A program made the position numbers and the translations under genes. From NCBI GenBank assembly GCA_014529385.2, contig CM043962.1:47177098-47241097 (forward strand): 64,000 bases of DNA, read 5' to 3'. A model generated the notes under the pieces. That model had not been told where the DNA came from. It saw only the letters and a program-made list of their open reading frames with translations, and did not search any database. The stretch comes from Adiantum capillus-veneris (Eukaryota > Streptophyta > Polypodiopsida > Polypodiales > Pteridaceae). This document shows positions 43,420 to 56,123 of the stretch, in pieces. The stretch's first letter is position 1. Each line of letters begins with the position of its first letter.

Positions 43420-46400
43420 TTAGTTAATAAAACTGCCCATAGGGCTATAAACCACCTCTACTAGAGAGGGTGACATCAAAAGCATGGGGAGACTCCCAGT
43501 GAGTAAACAAAATATGTACAATGAGGCTAAATCACAAGATGGGAGGAGGAAAAGCCACAGAGGTGGCCGATAGTGCCATCTGGGCACATCCTGGTCGAAG
43601 GTGAAGAGCCCTGGGCACCAGAGACTTAGGAAGGCTTCTCTGCGCTCCCTCATGCGGTCGGAGCTGCCTTGCAGTTTCTCGAACTGACCCTTGAGAGTAT
43701 GGATCAAGTCCAGCCAAAAGTCACGAATAGTCTCTGCCGGTGGGACATGGCGAGCCTCGAAGATGTAGAAGCAACTAGCCCGCCAAATGAACCAAAGTGT
43801 TAGGCCACAGACGAGCTCCCAACAGACCTCTCTCTTACTGCACCACTCCTGGGGGGGCCTAAGCTCTGTAGCAGGCTGAAGTGTAGGTCGACCCCCCTGG
43901 ATCACTATCATCCTGCTGGTGGAAGATGGCTCAAATTGGAGCGCAGGGTCCGTGAGGGTGGACCAGGCAGCAGCACCCCAAGTGTACTCTCGTGCTGTGG
44001 AGAGAGCTGGCATCAGCCAAAGAACCCGAAGCCAAACCTGCTGTGCCATAGGGCAGTCCCACAGACAGTGACGCTGACTCTCCAAAAGATGGTCGCAGGC
44101 TGCCGAAAGGCCACTATGTACCAGCCAGCTCCCCATTGCTTTAGCTCTTTGTGCAACTAGCCATTGAAACAAAGTGACTCACCTCGGCTGTTTGGAGTTC
44201 CCCAACCGCTCCCAAAAGCTCGACAAGAACTCAACTGTGAGACCCTCCTCCTGCGAGTGAAGTGCTGCAGCAGGATGAGCCTCTGACGCCCCGGCCGATC
44301 AATGTACTGAAAGAAAGGGATCCCAGGATGGTCAGATGAAGAGAAGGGGTCTCTCCAAAGCCACTCTCCTGGGTCCCACTGCACTTGTACCGAAGGGCAA
44401 CTCTCCCAAGCCCAAAGCCTCCAGTGGCCCGTCTCAAGGTCTGCTGGGTCAGGATATGTGTGAGGCTCTCCCACAGATACCCACTACTTGTATCCTGTGA
44501 AAACAACACTCTGCAACCTGTGGAGCCTCTTCTGAGACTCTGTGTAGTCGACCCTCGCCTTGGATCTCGAAGAACATGGGGGGTACCGACTCCGAGCAAG
44601 CCCGAACTGCAATGAGGACCTCCAGTCGCGTGAAGGCCCCCATCCATCTTGGAGTTGCTCTCTCTAGAGGGGTGAGCCACTTAGCTGGTAAAGCCTCTGT
44701 AATGTCGTGGCACATGCTTTGCACCCCTCTCATGCCCTGTAGCTGGATGCTCTGTACCTTCTCTGGCAAGCCTAAAAACTGAAGCCAGTTGCCTAGAGTG
44801 CGGGTTGGGCCCTCTGCCATGGGACCCCAAGAAACGTGAGGCCTTCTACCAACCAAGTGGCCTCTCTGTGTGCAAACCATGGGGTTCCAAACAAGGAGTT
44901 GTCTCAAGCGCTCCACCGTGCAAGTGGGCTGGTGCTGCTCCAGGCCACTCCGTAGCTGCTCCCAAGAGCGAAGCAGGCTAGCAGCAAATCGATCCAACTG
45001 ATGGAAGGGCTCCCAAGGGCCTCCTGCATGAGGCACTCGAGCTCCAAGCCGTTGAAGCAACAACTCCTTTCAGGGCTCCTCCCTTGGAAGCAATCCTCTG
45101 ACAACAAACTTCCCAAGGGGCTCTGCTTTGTTGTGCGGGGCCTATGATCCCCCCCCCCCTCCCCCCCCCCCCCCCTCTCTCGAACATGGTAGAGTGATGA
45201 CCTACCAGGCTACTTTGGCCCGGGCTAACTGAGTGTCGCACCCTGACCAAAGAAAATTCCTGATCAGCCTCTCTAATTGGCTGATACTGGAGCTCGAGAA
45301 AATCCAGCAAGATGTAATGCACCACCAAGTAGCCAACAACACATGGTTGCTTGGGAGACAAGTCCAGGCCAACTTGGCAACCTTAGTAGCGAACTGCAAT
45401 CCTTGGGGGAATCCATCTGAAACCCTCACCTGGCGACCAATCAGGTGTAGGAGCAATGCTAACCCAAAAAGCAATTGTCTTCCTCTAGTTGATCAATGCG
45501 CTTGACGCACAACAGAACACCTCAAGAGCCTGCTCACATCTGTGCAGATTGGCCTCTTGGCCCTCCAAGTACAAGGCCAAGTCGTCGGCAAACTCAGCGT
45601 CAAGCTGCTCATTTGCCCTATAGGGAGCTTAAGACCACGCAGGCCAACCTGTTGAGAAGTCAAGAGTTTGCTCATCGCCTCAGCATAGAACAGAAAGAGG
45701 AAGGGGGCAAGAGGGCAACCTTGTTTGATCGAACGCGTGAGCAAGAAACGCTCCCCTTGCCCCCCTGCCAAGAGCACCTGATTGTACGCACGCCTGTAGA
45801 GAGCTGACACACCTTTGATCCAAGCATTTGTGAAACCCATCCTGCGTAGAGTGCCCTCCAGGAAGTCCTACTCAACTCTGTCGTAGGCCTTCTTAAAGTC
45901 AAGAAGGAGTATGAGCAAGTCCTCTCCTCGGAGACGCGCGATGGTAGACGCCTCCCAAAAAGTGAAGATGTTGTCAAGGATACTACGCTCCTTGACAAAA
46001 CCTGTCTGAGTCCCATGTATAATGCTCTCTAGTAGTGGCTAAATCCTCAAACTCAAAGCCTTTTCTAGAATTTTGTAGAATGAGTTGAGGATGGTAATGG
46101 GTCGCCACAGTCGAATCTCATCCAAGAAGCCTCCCTCCTTGGGAATCAGGTAGATCAAGCCCTCACTCATACTGTCAGGCATCTCGCCAGTGTGCAAAAC
46201 ATACTGGAATGCGTTGCAAAGGTCTGAACCAAAGCATGTCCCAATACTTTAAGAAAAAGCTCCTCCCTTGGACAACTACCACGGGGGAGTGCTTTGAGTG
46301 CCTCATGGAGCTCCTCTAGCCGGAGGGGAAGCTCAAGTCTCTGTCGCATCTCCTCGGTAACAAGGCAAGGCATCCTAGCCCAAACCTGCTCTCTGCATGC

Positions 46401-47713
46401 ATCCTGGCGCTTTGACTGAGGCTCAACTAACAACAGATCGCGGTAGAAGTCGGTAGCAACTGCACGCATATCCTCAGGCTCTAAAGCAATTGACCCGTCA
46501 GGTCTCCTCAACTGACTAACATTGGTGTGTGCATGGCGTGGCCCCACTGTCTGAGAGAACTCTTTAGTAACCCTGTCACCTACCTGGGTCCACTGAGATG
46601 CCTGTCGGTGGAAGGCAAACTCATGGTGCCGCTTGTCAATGCTAGTCAACTCCTGTGCCTAGCCCGCTGCAAAAACTGCTCCTCCAACCGTGGATTGTCT
46701 GGATGCTGCTCCTGCATCCTCTGTAAGGAAACAATGCCCCGTCGAAGAAGCTTCTCCTCCTCCCTGGCTGCAGCCAAGCGAGCTGCAACTCCTAAAGGAC
46801 GAAGCGACTAACCTCTGCTAGTCCACAGGCCACTCTACTTGTAGGGTGTCCTGCATGTCCAGATTCTATCCAAAGTGCCTCCACTCGCTCTGGATCCAGC
46901 AAGAACCTCTCAGGGATGCGTAGCATCACACTCCCCCTCCTCTGTCTGTCTGTCACCGTGAGAATCACTGGCGTGTGATTGGAAAAAGTAGTCCCTCCCA
47001 GGATGCAAACAGATCCCCCCATGTCACAAATGTGGTCATTCGCGTAGAAGCGATCTATCCTAGATAGATTCACTCCTCCTACCCTGCGGTCAGAGCGAGA
47101 GAAAGACAAGCTGTCTGGGACTCTCACAAAACCTGAGTGCTGCCAAACATTAGAAATCCTCATAGTCATACATAGCTGCTCCCAAGCTACCAACTCAGCC
47201 CTGTGTACCGTAGCATGGCCACCTCCAATCCTGTCAGAGGGGTCCTCTAACATGTTGAAGTCCCCCTCCCCCAACACACCGCTGCTCTACATGCGGCAAA
47301 GACTCAACAATATGAGACCAAAACTTTGCTCGTGCACTTGCTACATTGGGCGCATATATTTTCAGGAAACCCATAAGGCAACCTTGAAACTGCATAGTAA
47401 TCCACTGAGCTCTGCCTGGCACAATAATACCTCTGCTCACAATGGCCTGCTGCCAAGAATCCGCACTAGTCATACATACCCCTCCCTGGATGCCTCCAGG
47501 TCCAAATGCAGTTGAACAAAACGTCTCATAACGACCATGCAAAATTTGACCACATCGTCTAATGTGGCTCTCACACAAATGATGCTCCTGTAGCATAAGA
47601 ATGTCAATCTCACCACCCACAAGGCATCGCTGAAGCTCCTGATGCAACCGACCCCTCTAACGTTGAAACTGGGGTCCTCCCAATCCATGCACATTCCATG
47701 AGACGATCCTCAT
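43420..47713 (-). pseudogene. LINE ORF2: endonuclease, reverse transcriptase, zf-RVT
   Basis: ORF2 opens at about 47713 with MRIVSWNVHGLGGP. The endonuclease continues with DILMLQEHHL (about 47590), GDFNMLEDPSDR (about 47265), DRFYAND and SNHTPV (about 46980; relatives have SDH, so the catalytic-site Asp is Asn here). The RT fingers carry the conserved FYRDLL region (about 46440). Motif A is LLDFKKAYDRV (about 45905-45870), motif B RSIKQGCPLAP (about 45735-45700), and motif C FADDLALYLEG (about 45595-45560), which lies in a different frame from motif B. A zf-RVT finger, CDHLLES..HCLWDCPMAQQVW, is at about 44100-44030. The coding region is about 4.3 kb, normal for plant L1 ORF2, but interrupted at many points, including a length-variable poly-G run (45149-45175 on the plus strand). 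Confidence 0.85.
45149..45175. repeat. Poly-C tract inside LINE ORF2
   Basis: About 27 bases of C with one T interruption, lying between the RT and the C-terminal part of the LINE and encoding a Gly run on the minus strand. It is probably an expansion after insertion. Confidence 0.95.
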
Positions 47714-48845
47714 GGAGTTATGAAAAGAAACAGATGCTGCAATAAGAGCCAACCTCGCTATCTTTGAGGCCGGTTTGGATGGGGAGTAATCCGCATCCGA
47801 GCGACCTCTTGACAAGTGCGTCTGAACTAACTGTCCCACCGAGGCCCAGGCCGAGCGTGCAGCCCGTAGGGCTACATCCTCTGTCCAAGAATCCTCATGT
47901 ACAAATACATAACAAGGGGGGCTGTGAGTGTCAATGCACCACAATGTGCCTGCAACGTGTTGCATCCGGCGTCGTCACACTGAACTTGGCTAAAGGCCAA
48001 AGTGTCTGTACCAGATCTGTCACTTCTAGGTCCCTTGTGCGGTGTGAGAACTAAGTGGCCTGGATCTGGAGCCAATCAAGAACTGTGTGCAGGGTCTACT
48101 CTGTAGGATCCCTGCCGCACAGCGGAAAGGAGAACCCTACCACTGTGTCTAGAGCCTCAGTGCCTCGAGTTGCTAAAAAGAGGACGTGGACTTGAAAGCA
48201 AGCCTCCTCGAGGTTGCGAGAAGGATCACCTAGGAAATGTGTGAAGCTGTAGTCGAAGAAGTCCCATCATCTGTGAATGTCAAAGCTGGTCTAACCCCGA
48301 GGGACTGCTGCAAAAGGAGAAGTTTGAACCAGCAGAGGCGGCCTCAGACCAGATTGTCCCTCTCGAGCCATGCGGCTTGTAGCAAAAGCACCACTCAGAG
48401 ATCGCCTCGCTGCAGATGCTGTGTCTAGACCCTTGCATCTGAGGAGGAGTGTGGGATGGGCTGGGAGATGAGGCTGAGGGCCCCACCGGGGAGAGAGGAG
48501 CGGGAGGTCGGGGTGAAGGTGGAGGGGGAGGCGGTGGAGCTGAGGCGAAGGGAGCCTCCTCAAGGGGGTCCTGCTGAAGGGGTTCAAAATGGTTCCCTGT
48601 CAGAACCCAATGATGCCGAGTTGTAGGGGGTTGGCCACCAGAGGGAGCAGTGTTGCGAGCCTATCCTTGTCGGTGGCGGCCAGGCACCTGCTGCCAACCG
48701 TCAGCTGTCTGATCGCTGGCCTCTGTCGAGGTACCAGCTTGTGTGTCCTGGGTAGCTCTCTTGTTGGGCATGCTCAGCCTTGGGAGATTGCGCATGCGCT
48801 GTGGGTCGGGTTCTCCTCCGAGGACAAGCCTTTGCTAAGTGGCCC
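47714..48845 (-). pseudogene. LINE ORF1-like region
   Basis: On the minus strand the part at about 48760-48380 reads as a Gln/Pro/Ser-rich protein with long Pro runs (PPPPPPPSPRPPAPLSP) after a DGWQQVPGRHR stretch typical of the region before the Pro-rich part in plant L1 ORF1. Frames further on (about 48075-47730) carry ordinary protein composition up to the ORF2 start. No intact frame spans it and no clear CCHC knuckle was seen. Confidence 0.5.
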
Positions 48846-48847
48846 AT

Positions 48848-49920
48848 TGTTACGTGCACATCTAACCCTATGTGCATGTGGACAAGCTACTTCATGACAA
48901 GGGTTCAATTAGCTTAGCTTAGGAAGTGTTCTGGCACTTTTGTGAGTATGTTCGCAGACCGTGCATGTCCCTAGATGCATATCCTCTGGTTGCACACAAC
49001 ATGATCATCAACAGTACCATCAGAATCCATTAGGAGCATTTTACAGTGCTGAAAACTTATTTACCCTATTTTAGCCATTTTCACTTATTATTAATAAGTG
49101 ACTTTGTTGGGAAACTGGGTAGGGCAATTTGGCTAAGGATCTATATATAAAAAGCTAGCCACCAAGGACCAGCGTTTTTCTCAAGTGCAAATCAGCCCCA
49201 GCGTTTTGCAACTTGCAGATCAACCCGGCGACAACAGAATCCATAGCGCTTTTGCAGCAGATGTCCCATCAGCCCTAGCGTTTTTGGAGTTGCATGATCT
49301 GCCCTCGTGTTTGCAGTTCCTTGACGACAGATCCTAGATTTGCATCAGCGTTTTCAGTTTTCAGCAGTTAGCCTCCGTACCGCAGCCCCCAAACCTCGCA
49401 GACCTCACCTTCCCGCAGCAGATCCTCGCCGCACAGTCAGGTCAGCCAGCGTTTGCAGATTCAGCGCGCTATTTACAGATTTCAGATTCTGCGTTTTCAG
49501 CGCATCGTAGTCATCGCTGTCCTCACCGACATAGAGTCAGAATTCAGCAGATACAAGATTTGCAGATTTCAGCCCTTCGCGTTTTTAGCCCGTCTCGTCG
49601 CCGTCCTCATTGTCGTCGACATCGTCGGCAAGTCCATTGCATTGTAGAGATTTGTGCAATCAATAGTAGATTGCTCTCGCCATAGAGAGTGGGGCCTTTG
49701 GAGGAGGGTTTGACAACATTCTAGTGTCGTATTCTTCTCTCTCTATCTCTCGGTCTCAGCACCTTCATTCACAGTGTTTACCACTTTGTTTGTGATCATT
49801 TGCACTCTCTCACTAAAGGAACGGAAGGCTCTCCCTTCCATAAGTAAAAGGAACCCTTGAGCACAGTTTGGAGCACTCATCTTGAGCAAAGTTCAACATT
49901 CACATCCGTTGCACCTTACA
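48848..49920 (+). repeat. 5' LTR of gypsy H (1073 bp)
   Basis: It starts TGTTACGTGCACATC and ends CCTTACA. A TATA box CTATATATAAAAAG is at about 49141. Downstream is an array of AGCGTTTTT-type motifs (about 49170-49470), a short CT-repeat (about 49735) and a GTAAAAGGAACCCTTGAG stretch (about 49843). Related LTRs are at 26433, 28150 and 55306. Confidence 0.92.
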
Positions 49921-49933
49921 TTGGTATCAGAGC
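49921..49933 (+). other. Primer binding site of gypsy H
   Basis: TTGGTATCAGAGC directly follows the LTR; TGGTATCAGAGC is complementary to plant initiator tRNA-Met. Confidence 0.93.
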
Positions 49934-50364
49934 TTTGGCAGTGTTTCTGTATCACTCAAGAAAAGAACCACAAAAAAAAATTTGCTTGTTGCAGTCGCAC
50001 GTAACCCAAGTCCACTTGGGCGTGTCAATTCCTAATCGTGTTTTGAAGAGTGACAGGAAACCCAAGAAAGAAGGGCTTATCCAGCCTCCCCTTGTTTCTC
50101 TTTTCACTCATTGAGAGCTGACCGTGCACTTAGCGGCCGGCCAATCGACGTGAGGTGGGAAAAAGCAACCTTGGTGTGAGCTCAAGGCCGCTAAGGGGTG
50201 CGCCCGCGGGAAAGAGAAGAGCTCGGGTAAGCGAGGATCCTTCTCTAACACAGATTGCAAGCGAAAGAAGAACCTCAAGAACTCAAGAACTCAAGAACCC
50301 AAGAACCACAAGAACCACAAGAACCTAAGTTCCTCGTGAACTTAAGAACCCAAGACTTCAGTGT

Positions 50365-53300
50365 ATGGTCATTGCCCGAAGCGGAATGGATACTTTGCAT
50401 GGAGGTGATGAGCATGGAAGCATGAATTTTCCCCACCAGGAGGTGTTTTCGACCCTCCCCCTTCCCATGTACCCCAATGATTGCACCAAATCCTATGGAG
50501 GCTTTGGTCAAGACGATCATGGACATGATGTTACAACAAGAAGCGCAACGTGCTGCCTTGGAGTGCGAGCGCGAAGAAAGAAAGGCAATCTTGGATCGTT
50601 GGCGCGAAGAAAGAAAAGTAGAATTAGATCGCGAGCGCGAAGAAAGAAAAGCAGAAAGAAAGGCCGACTTGGAGCGTGAGCGTGAGCAAGCACGCTTGGC
50701 GGCCGAAGAGAAAAGGGTAGCCTTGGAGCGTGAGCGCTTGGCGGTTGAAGAAAAAAGGGTAGCCTTGGAGCGTGAGCGTGAGCAAGCGCGCTTGGCGATC
50801 GAAGAAAGAAAGGCAGCTATTGAGCTTGAGCGTGAGGAAGCACGCGAAGCCCAATGAGTAGCGGCCGAAGACAGACGAGCGGCCTTGGAGTTAGAGCGTG
50901 AAGCGCAGAGAGACCAACGCATGCAAGAGTTGGTCCTACAGGTACTACCTCGAAACCCGAGCCGGCCAAAGATGTTGGTGGTTCATCAAGTGGCACAAGC
51001 CGAGATTCGGACTCCAACAACCCCGTCACCGAGAAGTTGACGTTCAGTAAGTATGACGGTAAGATGGATGCTACTATTATTCATTCTTGGTTGCGTCAAT
51101 TTAATGCTTACTTTGCGACAACTAAGAAGACATAAAATAGCAAGGTTCTAACGGCAGCCATGTACCTTGCCGGTGATGCCATTAATTGGTACCACACATG
51201 GCAAGAGGCACAGTTGACCGCGCACCTAGAGGCAGCCAACGAAGACACGCCCCTTTCCTTCTATTGGGCCAACTTCTAAGACAAGCTCAAGGCGCGGTTT
51301 ATGCCACCCCTGTACATAGCACGATTGAAGGACGATTGGCGCAGTCTCAAGCAAAATGGTATGCCAATTATATCTTTTTCTAATCGTGTTTTGCAACTCG
51401 GCACCCAATTACGCAAATCGGATGCTGAGGGCAAGGAGGCATTCCTTTATGGATTGGACTAGTATATCAAGTTTGATGTCAAGGTACTCGATCCAATCGA
51501 TCTCAACAAGGCGGTAGCGATTGCTCTCGCATAAGAGATAAAGCACAATAAGGAAAAGCCCAAGGAAAACAAGACTTCTCCAAGTACCACTCAGACTTCT
51601 TAGAACCCTCAGAATGGTAAGAACGGTAACTCAATCTTCCTCTAATTCTTCGGAAAAGTACTCTAGCAATGAATATAAGGTAAAGCTAAAACACCTGCGA
51701 AACCTAAGCTAACCCCTGATAAAAAAGTCGCAAAAGGAATTATAGGAGGATACATAACAGCAGAAGAACAAGTCATTTATGCTAAGGAAGGTCGTCGTTA
51801 TCAATGTCACGTCAAGGGTCACATTAAATCGGCTTGTCCTAAGACAGCCCCACCTAAGGAACCTAAGGCACCTACAGTAACCACAAGCATTTTAATGAAC
51901 CAAACTGAATCTTCTCATGTTTCTGACACACACATTGATGAGTCTCTCATGAAGTGGTATGGTCATGTGAAGGGTCAACGTTTTGTCATATTGTTTGATC
52001 CGGGCAGTATGCATGATGTGATTAGTGTCTCTCTTGTAGAGAGAGCCCGCCTAGAGGTTAGTCAGACATCTCCTCTCGAGGTGTTTGGCTTCGCTCCCGA
52101 CATGGACTCTCTCATCACGTAAGAGTTCCTTGATGTGTTGTTTACAGTTCAACAAGCTGTTTTCCGTAGAAAATTTGTCGTGTCTTCTCTCTCAGGATGT
52201 GATATGCTTTTGGGCATTAGATGGTTTCGTGAGCATAACCCTCTCATTGATCGGGAGGACAACACTCTCACATTAAATGCCAAGAGTGACTCTCCCATGA
52301 TCATTCGTGTCGAGGAGGGTCTGCATTCTTTGCCTCTCATTTCTCATGTGCAGGTAAAGCGTGAATTACGACGAGGAGCACAAGCGGCATTCATCTATGC
52401 CTCTCCAGTTACCCAAAGCATTCAGGCTCCAGACAGGTATTTAGTTGTTTACCAAGTTTAAGCATCTCTTTCTGCAGGATGATCTTCCACCCCGTCTCCC
52501 ACCCGAGCGGCCGGAGGACCATCGCATCGAGCTTACGGAGGGGGCACAGCCGGTTAGTAAGGCTCCCTACTGTTTGAACAAGACACAGGAAGAAGAGTTA
52601 GAGCGGCAACTCACGGAGTTGGTGGCTAGAGGATTCATACGTCCTAGTGTAAGTCCTTTTGCTGCTCCTCTTTTGTTTGTCCTCAAGAAGGATGATTCGT
52701 CTCGTTTGTGTCTTGATTATAGGGCATTGAACAAGATGACCGTCAAGAACAAGTTTCCGATACCTCGCATTGAGTATATCCTTGATAGGCTCAATGGAGC
52801 AAAGTTTTTCAGTAAGGTCTATTTCAAAAGTGGCTACCATCAGGTAAGGGTCTTCAAAGGCAACATCTACAAGACCGCTTTTCGCACGGACTGAGGGCAA
52901 TGGGAGTATGTTGTTATGCCATTTGGATTGACATTTGCCGTGGTTACGTTTAAGTGTCTCATGGTAGGCCGTTTCGGCGATATGGTCGGTGTATGTGTGT
53001 TCATTTTTCTGGATGATATTCTCATTTTTTCTGCATCATGGAAACAACATGAAAAGGATGTAGAAAGGGTACTAGCCCGTTTGGATGAGTGTCAGCTATA
53101 CATTGCAGCTAAGAAATCTGAGTTTTGTCTCACTGAAGTTATTTATCTGGGTTATATCATTTCTACAGAAGACGTCAAGCTAGACCCCGTGAAGGTGGAA
53201 CAAGTACGTAATTGGGATTTGCCGAAAACTGCATATGATGTGCGTTCTTTTCTTGGTTTATGTCAAGGATATAGTTCGCACTTAGAGAATTTTGCACGCA

Positions 53301-55294
53301 TTGCCGCACCTATGACAGATGTTTTGAAAGGGATAAAGACTCGCCAACAGTGGGTGGATTTACCTGAGGCAGCCATTGAGGCTTTCACAACTCTCAAGAT
53401 TGCGGTGACAGAAGCGCTGTGTTTTATCCTTGCCTCTTGGGATGACCCCTTTGAGGTATGGACAGATGCGAGCAATGTCGCCATAGGCGCTGTGCTTCAA
53501 CAGCATGGTCGTCCAATAGCTTTGCTTAGTCGGAAGCTCAATATTGCAGAAAAGAACTATTCAGTTTATGATAAAGAACTTTTGTCTGTCATTCACTCTC
53601 TTAAGCATTGGAAGCATTTTCTGTACGGTAGAGAGTTTACAGTTTGCACAGATCACCAAGCCCTCAAGTCGCTCTAGTCTATGCCTAGTGCACATTGGAG
53701 TGATCGCACGGTGGTCACAATTTATTGAGCAATTTGGAGGTTTGATTGAGTATGTGCCTGGAAAAGCTAACCTTGTTGCAGATGTGTTAAGTCGCAAAGG
53801 ACAGATCCTGGCTCTTGAGTCAAGATTCACAGTTTCTCTTCAGGGTGTGTCTTTCGACAGCATGAAGAACCAGTATGCGGATTCTGAGTTTGGTAAGCAA
53901 TGGTTGCAGGCTCTTGCTTCACAAGAGCCAAGCATTTATCTCATTCGTGATGGTTTGTTGTATTTTCGTCAACGTCTATGTGTGTTGCCCTTTCTCAGGA
54001 CAATTATATTGCATGATGCACATGACTCTCTCACGGGTGGACACAGGGGAATGAACACCACTCTAGAAAAAATAGAAAGATTCTTTTATTGGCCTAAAAT
54101 GCGAAAAGATGTGTTTCGTTTTGTCACACAGTGCACTATTTGTCAAAAGGTAAAAGCTCCTCGAGGTAAGTAGCAAGGCCTCTTGCTTCCGTTGCCTATT
54201 CCCGATAGACCTTTTCAGGATATTTCCATGGATTTTGTGACTAACCTTCCACCTACTTTGCATTCAAGGAACACTCAATGTTTGACAATTGTTGATCGTT
54301 TCAGCAAGTTTTGCATGTTGATTCCTTGCAAGGCCACAGTCACCGCACAAGATGCAGCACGGTTGTTGTTCATCAAGCATTGGTACCCCCTTTGTGGTTT
54401 GCCAAAATCGATTCTTTCAGATAGGGATGTTAAGTTTATGTCCAATTTTTGGCGCGCACTCTTTGAAAATTCTGGAACTAAGCTGAATTTTTCATCGGCT
54501 TTTCATCTATAGTCAGATGGTCAGACAGAGATTTACAATCAGTTGGCTTTTGATGTTTTAAAGTCATATATGCATGATCAATAGTCTCATTGGGAGCTCT
54601 ATCTTCCATTGGTTCATGCTATTTTGAATGACTCTTTTTCCTTTGCCATTTGTCGAACTCCATATGAGGCAGCCGTCCGTTCCAGTCACTTTTGATTCGC
54701 TCGGTCAGTCAAATGCCTGATGCCAATGTTGAAAGTCAGTCGTTGGATGAGATTTCTGAGAGTGTGAAGCTTCGGCTAAGCAAGGCTCATGAGTCTTACT
54801 CACGGCAAGCTAATAAGCATCGTCAAGATGTTTCGATCAAGGAAGAGGATTGGGTGTATTTAAGAATCATGAAGCAACGTCTTAAGCAAGTTGGAAAGAA
54901 GTGTCCAAAGTTGTCTTTCAGAATGTATGGTCTATTTCCTGTCATTAAAAAGATAAATGAGGTTTCAATGAAATTGTAATTGCCTAATTGATGGTCAATG
55001 CACAACATTTTCCATGTTTCTTAGTTGGAAGTGTTTCAAGGAACACCTCCAGAGGACATTTCAGAAGAAGAACTAGAGATCATCGATGAAGCTGAAGTCA
55101 TGGAGCCGGAGCGAGTGTTGTTGCATTGGTTTCGCCATGGTTCAAAGAAGCAAGTGAGACAATACTTTTTGAAGTTCAAAGATCGAGGCACCCACGAGGC
55201 TGTGTGGGTTGATGAAGAGTTTTCCAAAGATTATCCCGAATTGTTGGCAGCCTACAAGGAAGCCATGCAGATTGGTACCAGTACCTCACTTTAA
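50365..55294 (+). pseudogene. gag-pol region of gypsy H (fossil)
   Basis: Gag (about 50477-51540) opens with a long charged helix built from repeats of the type EEKRVALERER and EREEARL (about 50540-50920), then has a retrotransposon gag part with INWYHTWQEAQL (about 51181). A zinc-knuckle remnant is near 51805. Protease has ILFDPGSMHDV (about 51990). RT (about 52530-53180) contains LCLDYRALNKMTVKNKFPIP and FIFLDDILIF (about 53000). RNase H (about 53440-53680) contains WTDASNVAIGAVL. The integrase H2C2 region is at about 54000-54160, the core ISMDFVTNLP at about 54220, and a chromodomain-like tail VRQYFLKFKDRGTHEAVWV at about 55155-55215. The chromodomain would direct insertion toward marked chromatin. 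This is a broken copy. Confidence 0.85.
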
Positions 55295-55305
55295 AAAGGA
55301 GGGGA
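55291..55305 (+). other. Polypurine tract of gypsy H
   Basis: AAAAAGGAGGGGA ends exactly at the 3' LTR start, where plus-strand DNA synthesis is primed. Confidence 0.85.
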
Positions 55306-56123
55306 TGTCACGTGCACATCTAACCCTATGTGCATGTGGACAAGCTACTTCATGACAAGGATTCAGTTAGCTTAGCTTAGGAAGTGTTCTGGCACGAGTC
55401 TATCCGCAGACCGTGCATGTCCAGGTGCTTAGAGTAGATGCATATGCTCTGGTTGCACACAGCATGATCATCAACAGTACCATTAGAATCCATCAGGAGC
55501 ATTTTACAATGCAGAAAATATATTTTTCCTTTTTTAGCCATTTTTCACTTATTATTAATAAGTGACTTTGTCGGGAAACTGGGTAGGGCAATCTGGCTAA
55601 GGATCTATATATATAAAAAGCTAGCGCTAGCACTTTTTGGCAGAAGAGGCAGCAAAGACCACAAGTCTGACAATGCACCTTCTCAGCAAGACTCCCCCCG
55701 GCAGGCAACCTAGCGTTTTCCACCACCAAGGACCAACGTTTTTCTCAAGTGCAGATCAGCCCGAGCGTTTTGCAACTTGCAGATCAACTGGCGACAACAA
55801 AATCCATAGCGTTTGCAGTAGCAGATGTCCCATCAGCCCTAGCGTTTTTGGAGTTGTAGATCAGCCCTAGCGTTTGCAGTTCCTTGACGACAGATCCTAG
55901 ATTTGCATCAGCATTTTCAGTTTTCAGCTGTTAGCCTCCGTGCCGCAGCCCCCAAACCTCGCAGATCTCACCTTCCCGTAGCAGATCCTCGCCGCACGGT
56001 CAGGTCAGCCAGCGTTTGCAGATTCAGCCCACTATTCACAGATTTCAGCATCTGCGTTTTCAGCGCATCGTCGTCATCGCCGTCGTCACCGACATAGAGT
56101 CAGAATTCAGCAGATACAAGATT
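55306..56123 (+). repeat. 3' LTR of gypsy H (partial)
   Basis: It starts TGTCACGTGCACATCTAACC and follows the 5' LTR as far as CAGATACAAGATT, then passes into copia D sequence. TATA is at about 55606 and AGCGTTTTT-type motifs lie at about 55700-56060. Confidence 0.88.

Larger units (their letters stand above)
43385..48847 (-). mobile_element. Degraded L1-type LINE, near full length, minus strand
   Basis: Read leftward: an ORF1-like Pro-rich region (about 48845-47730), then ORF2 with an APE endonuclease, RT and zf-RVT domain, ending near 43385 at a short A-rich tail (a T-run on the plus strand after 43388). There are multiple frame changes and stops, so it is inactive. Its 5' side is cut by, or abuts, the H LTR at 48848. 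Confidence 0.88.
48848..56123 (+). mobile_element. Ty3/gypsy chromodomain retrotransposon H, plus strand
   Basis: It consists of a 5' LTR (48848-49920), primer site, gag, protease, RT, RNase H, integrase, a chromodomain-like C-terminus, a purine tract, and a 3' LTR that is cut short at about 56123. The two LTRs are clearly alike but differ at more positions than copia B's LTRs. The coding region is broken by several breaks. It is complete in gene order. Confidence 0.92.
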
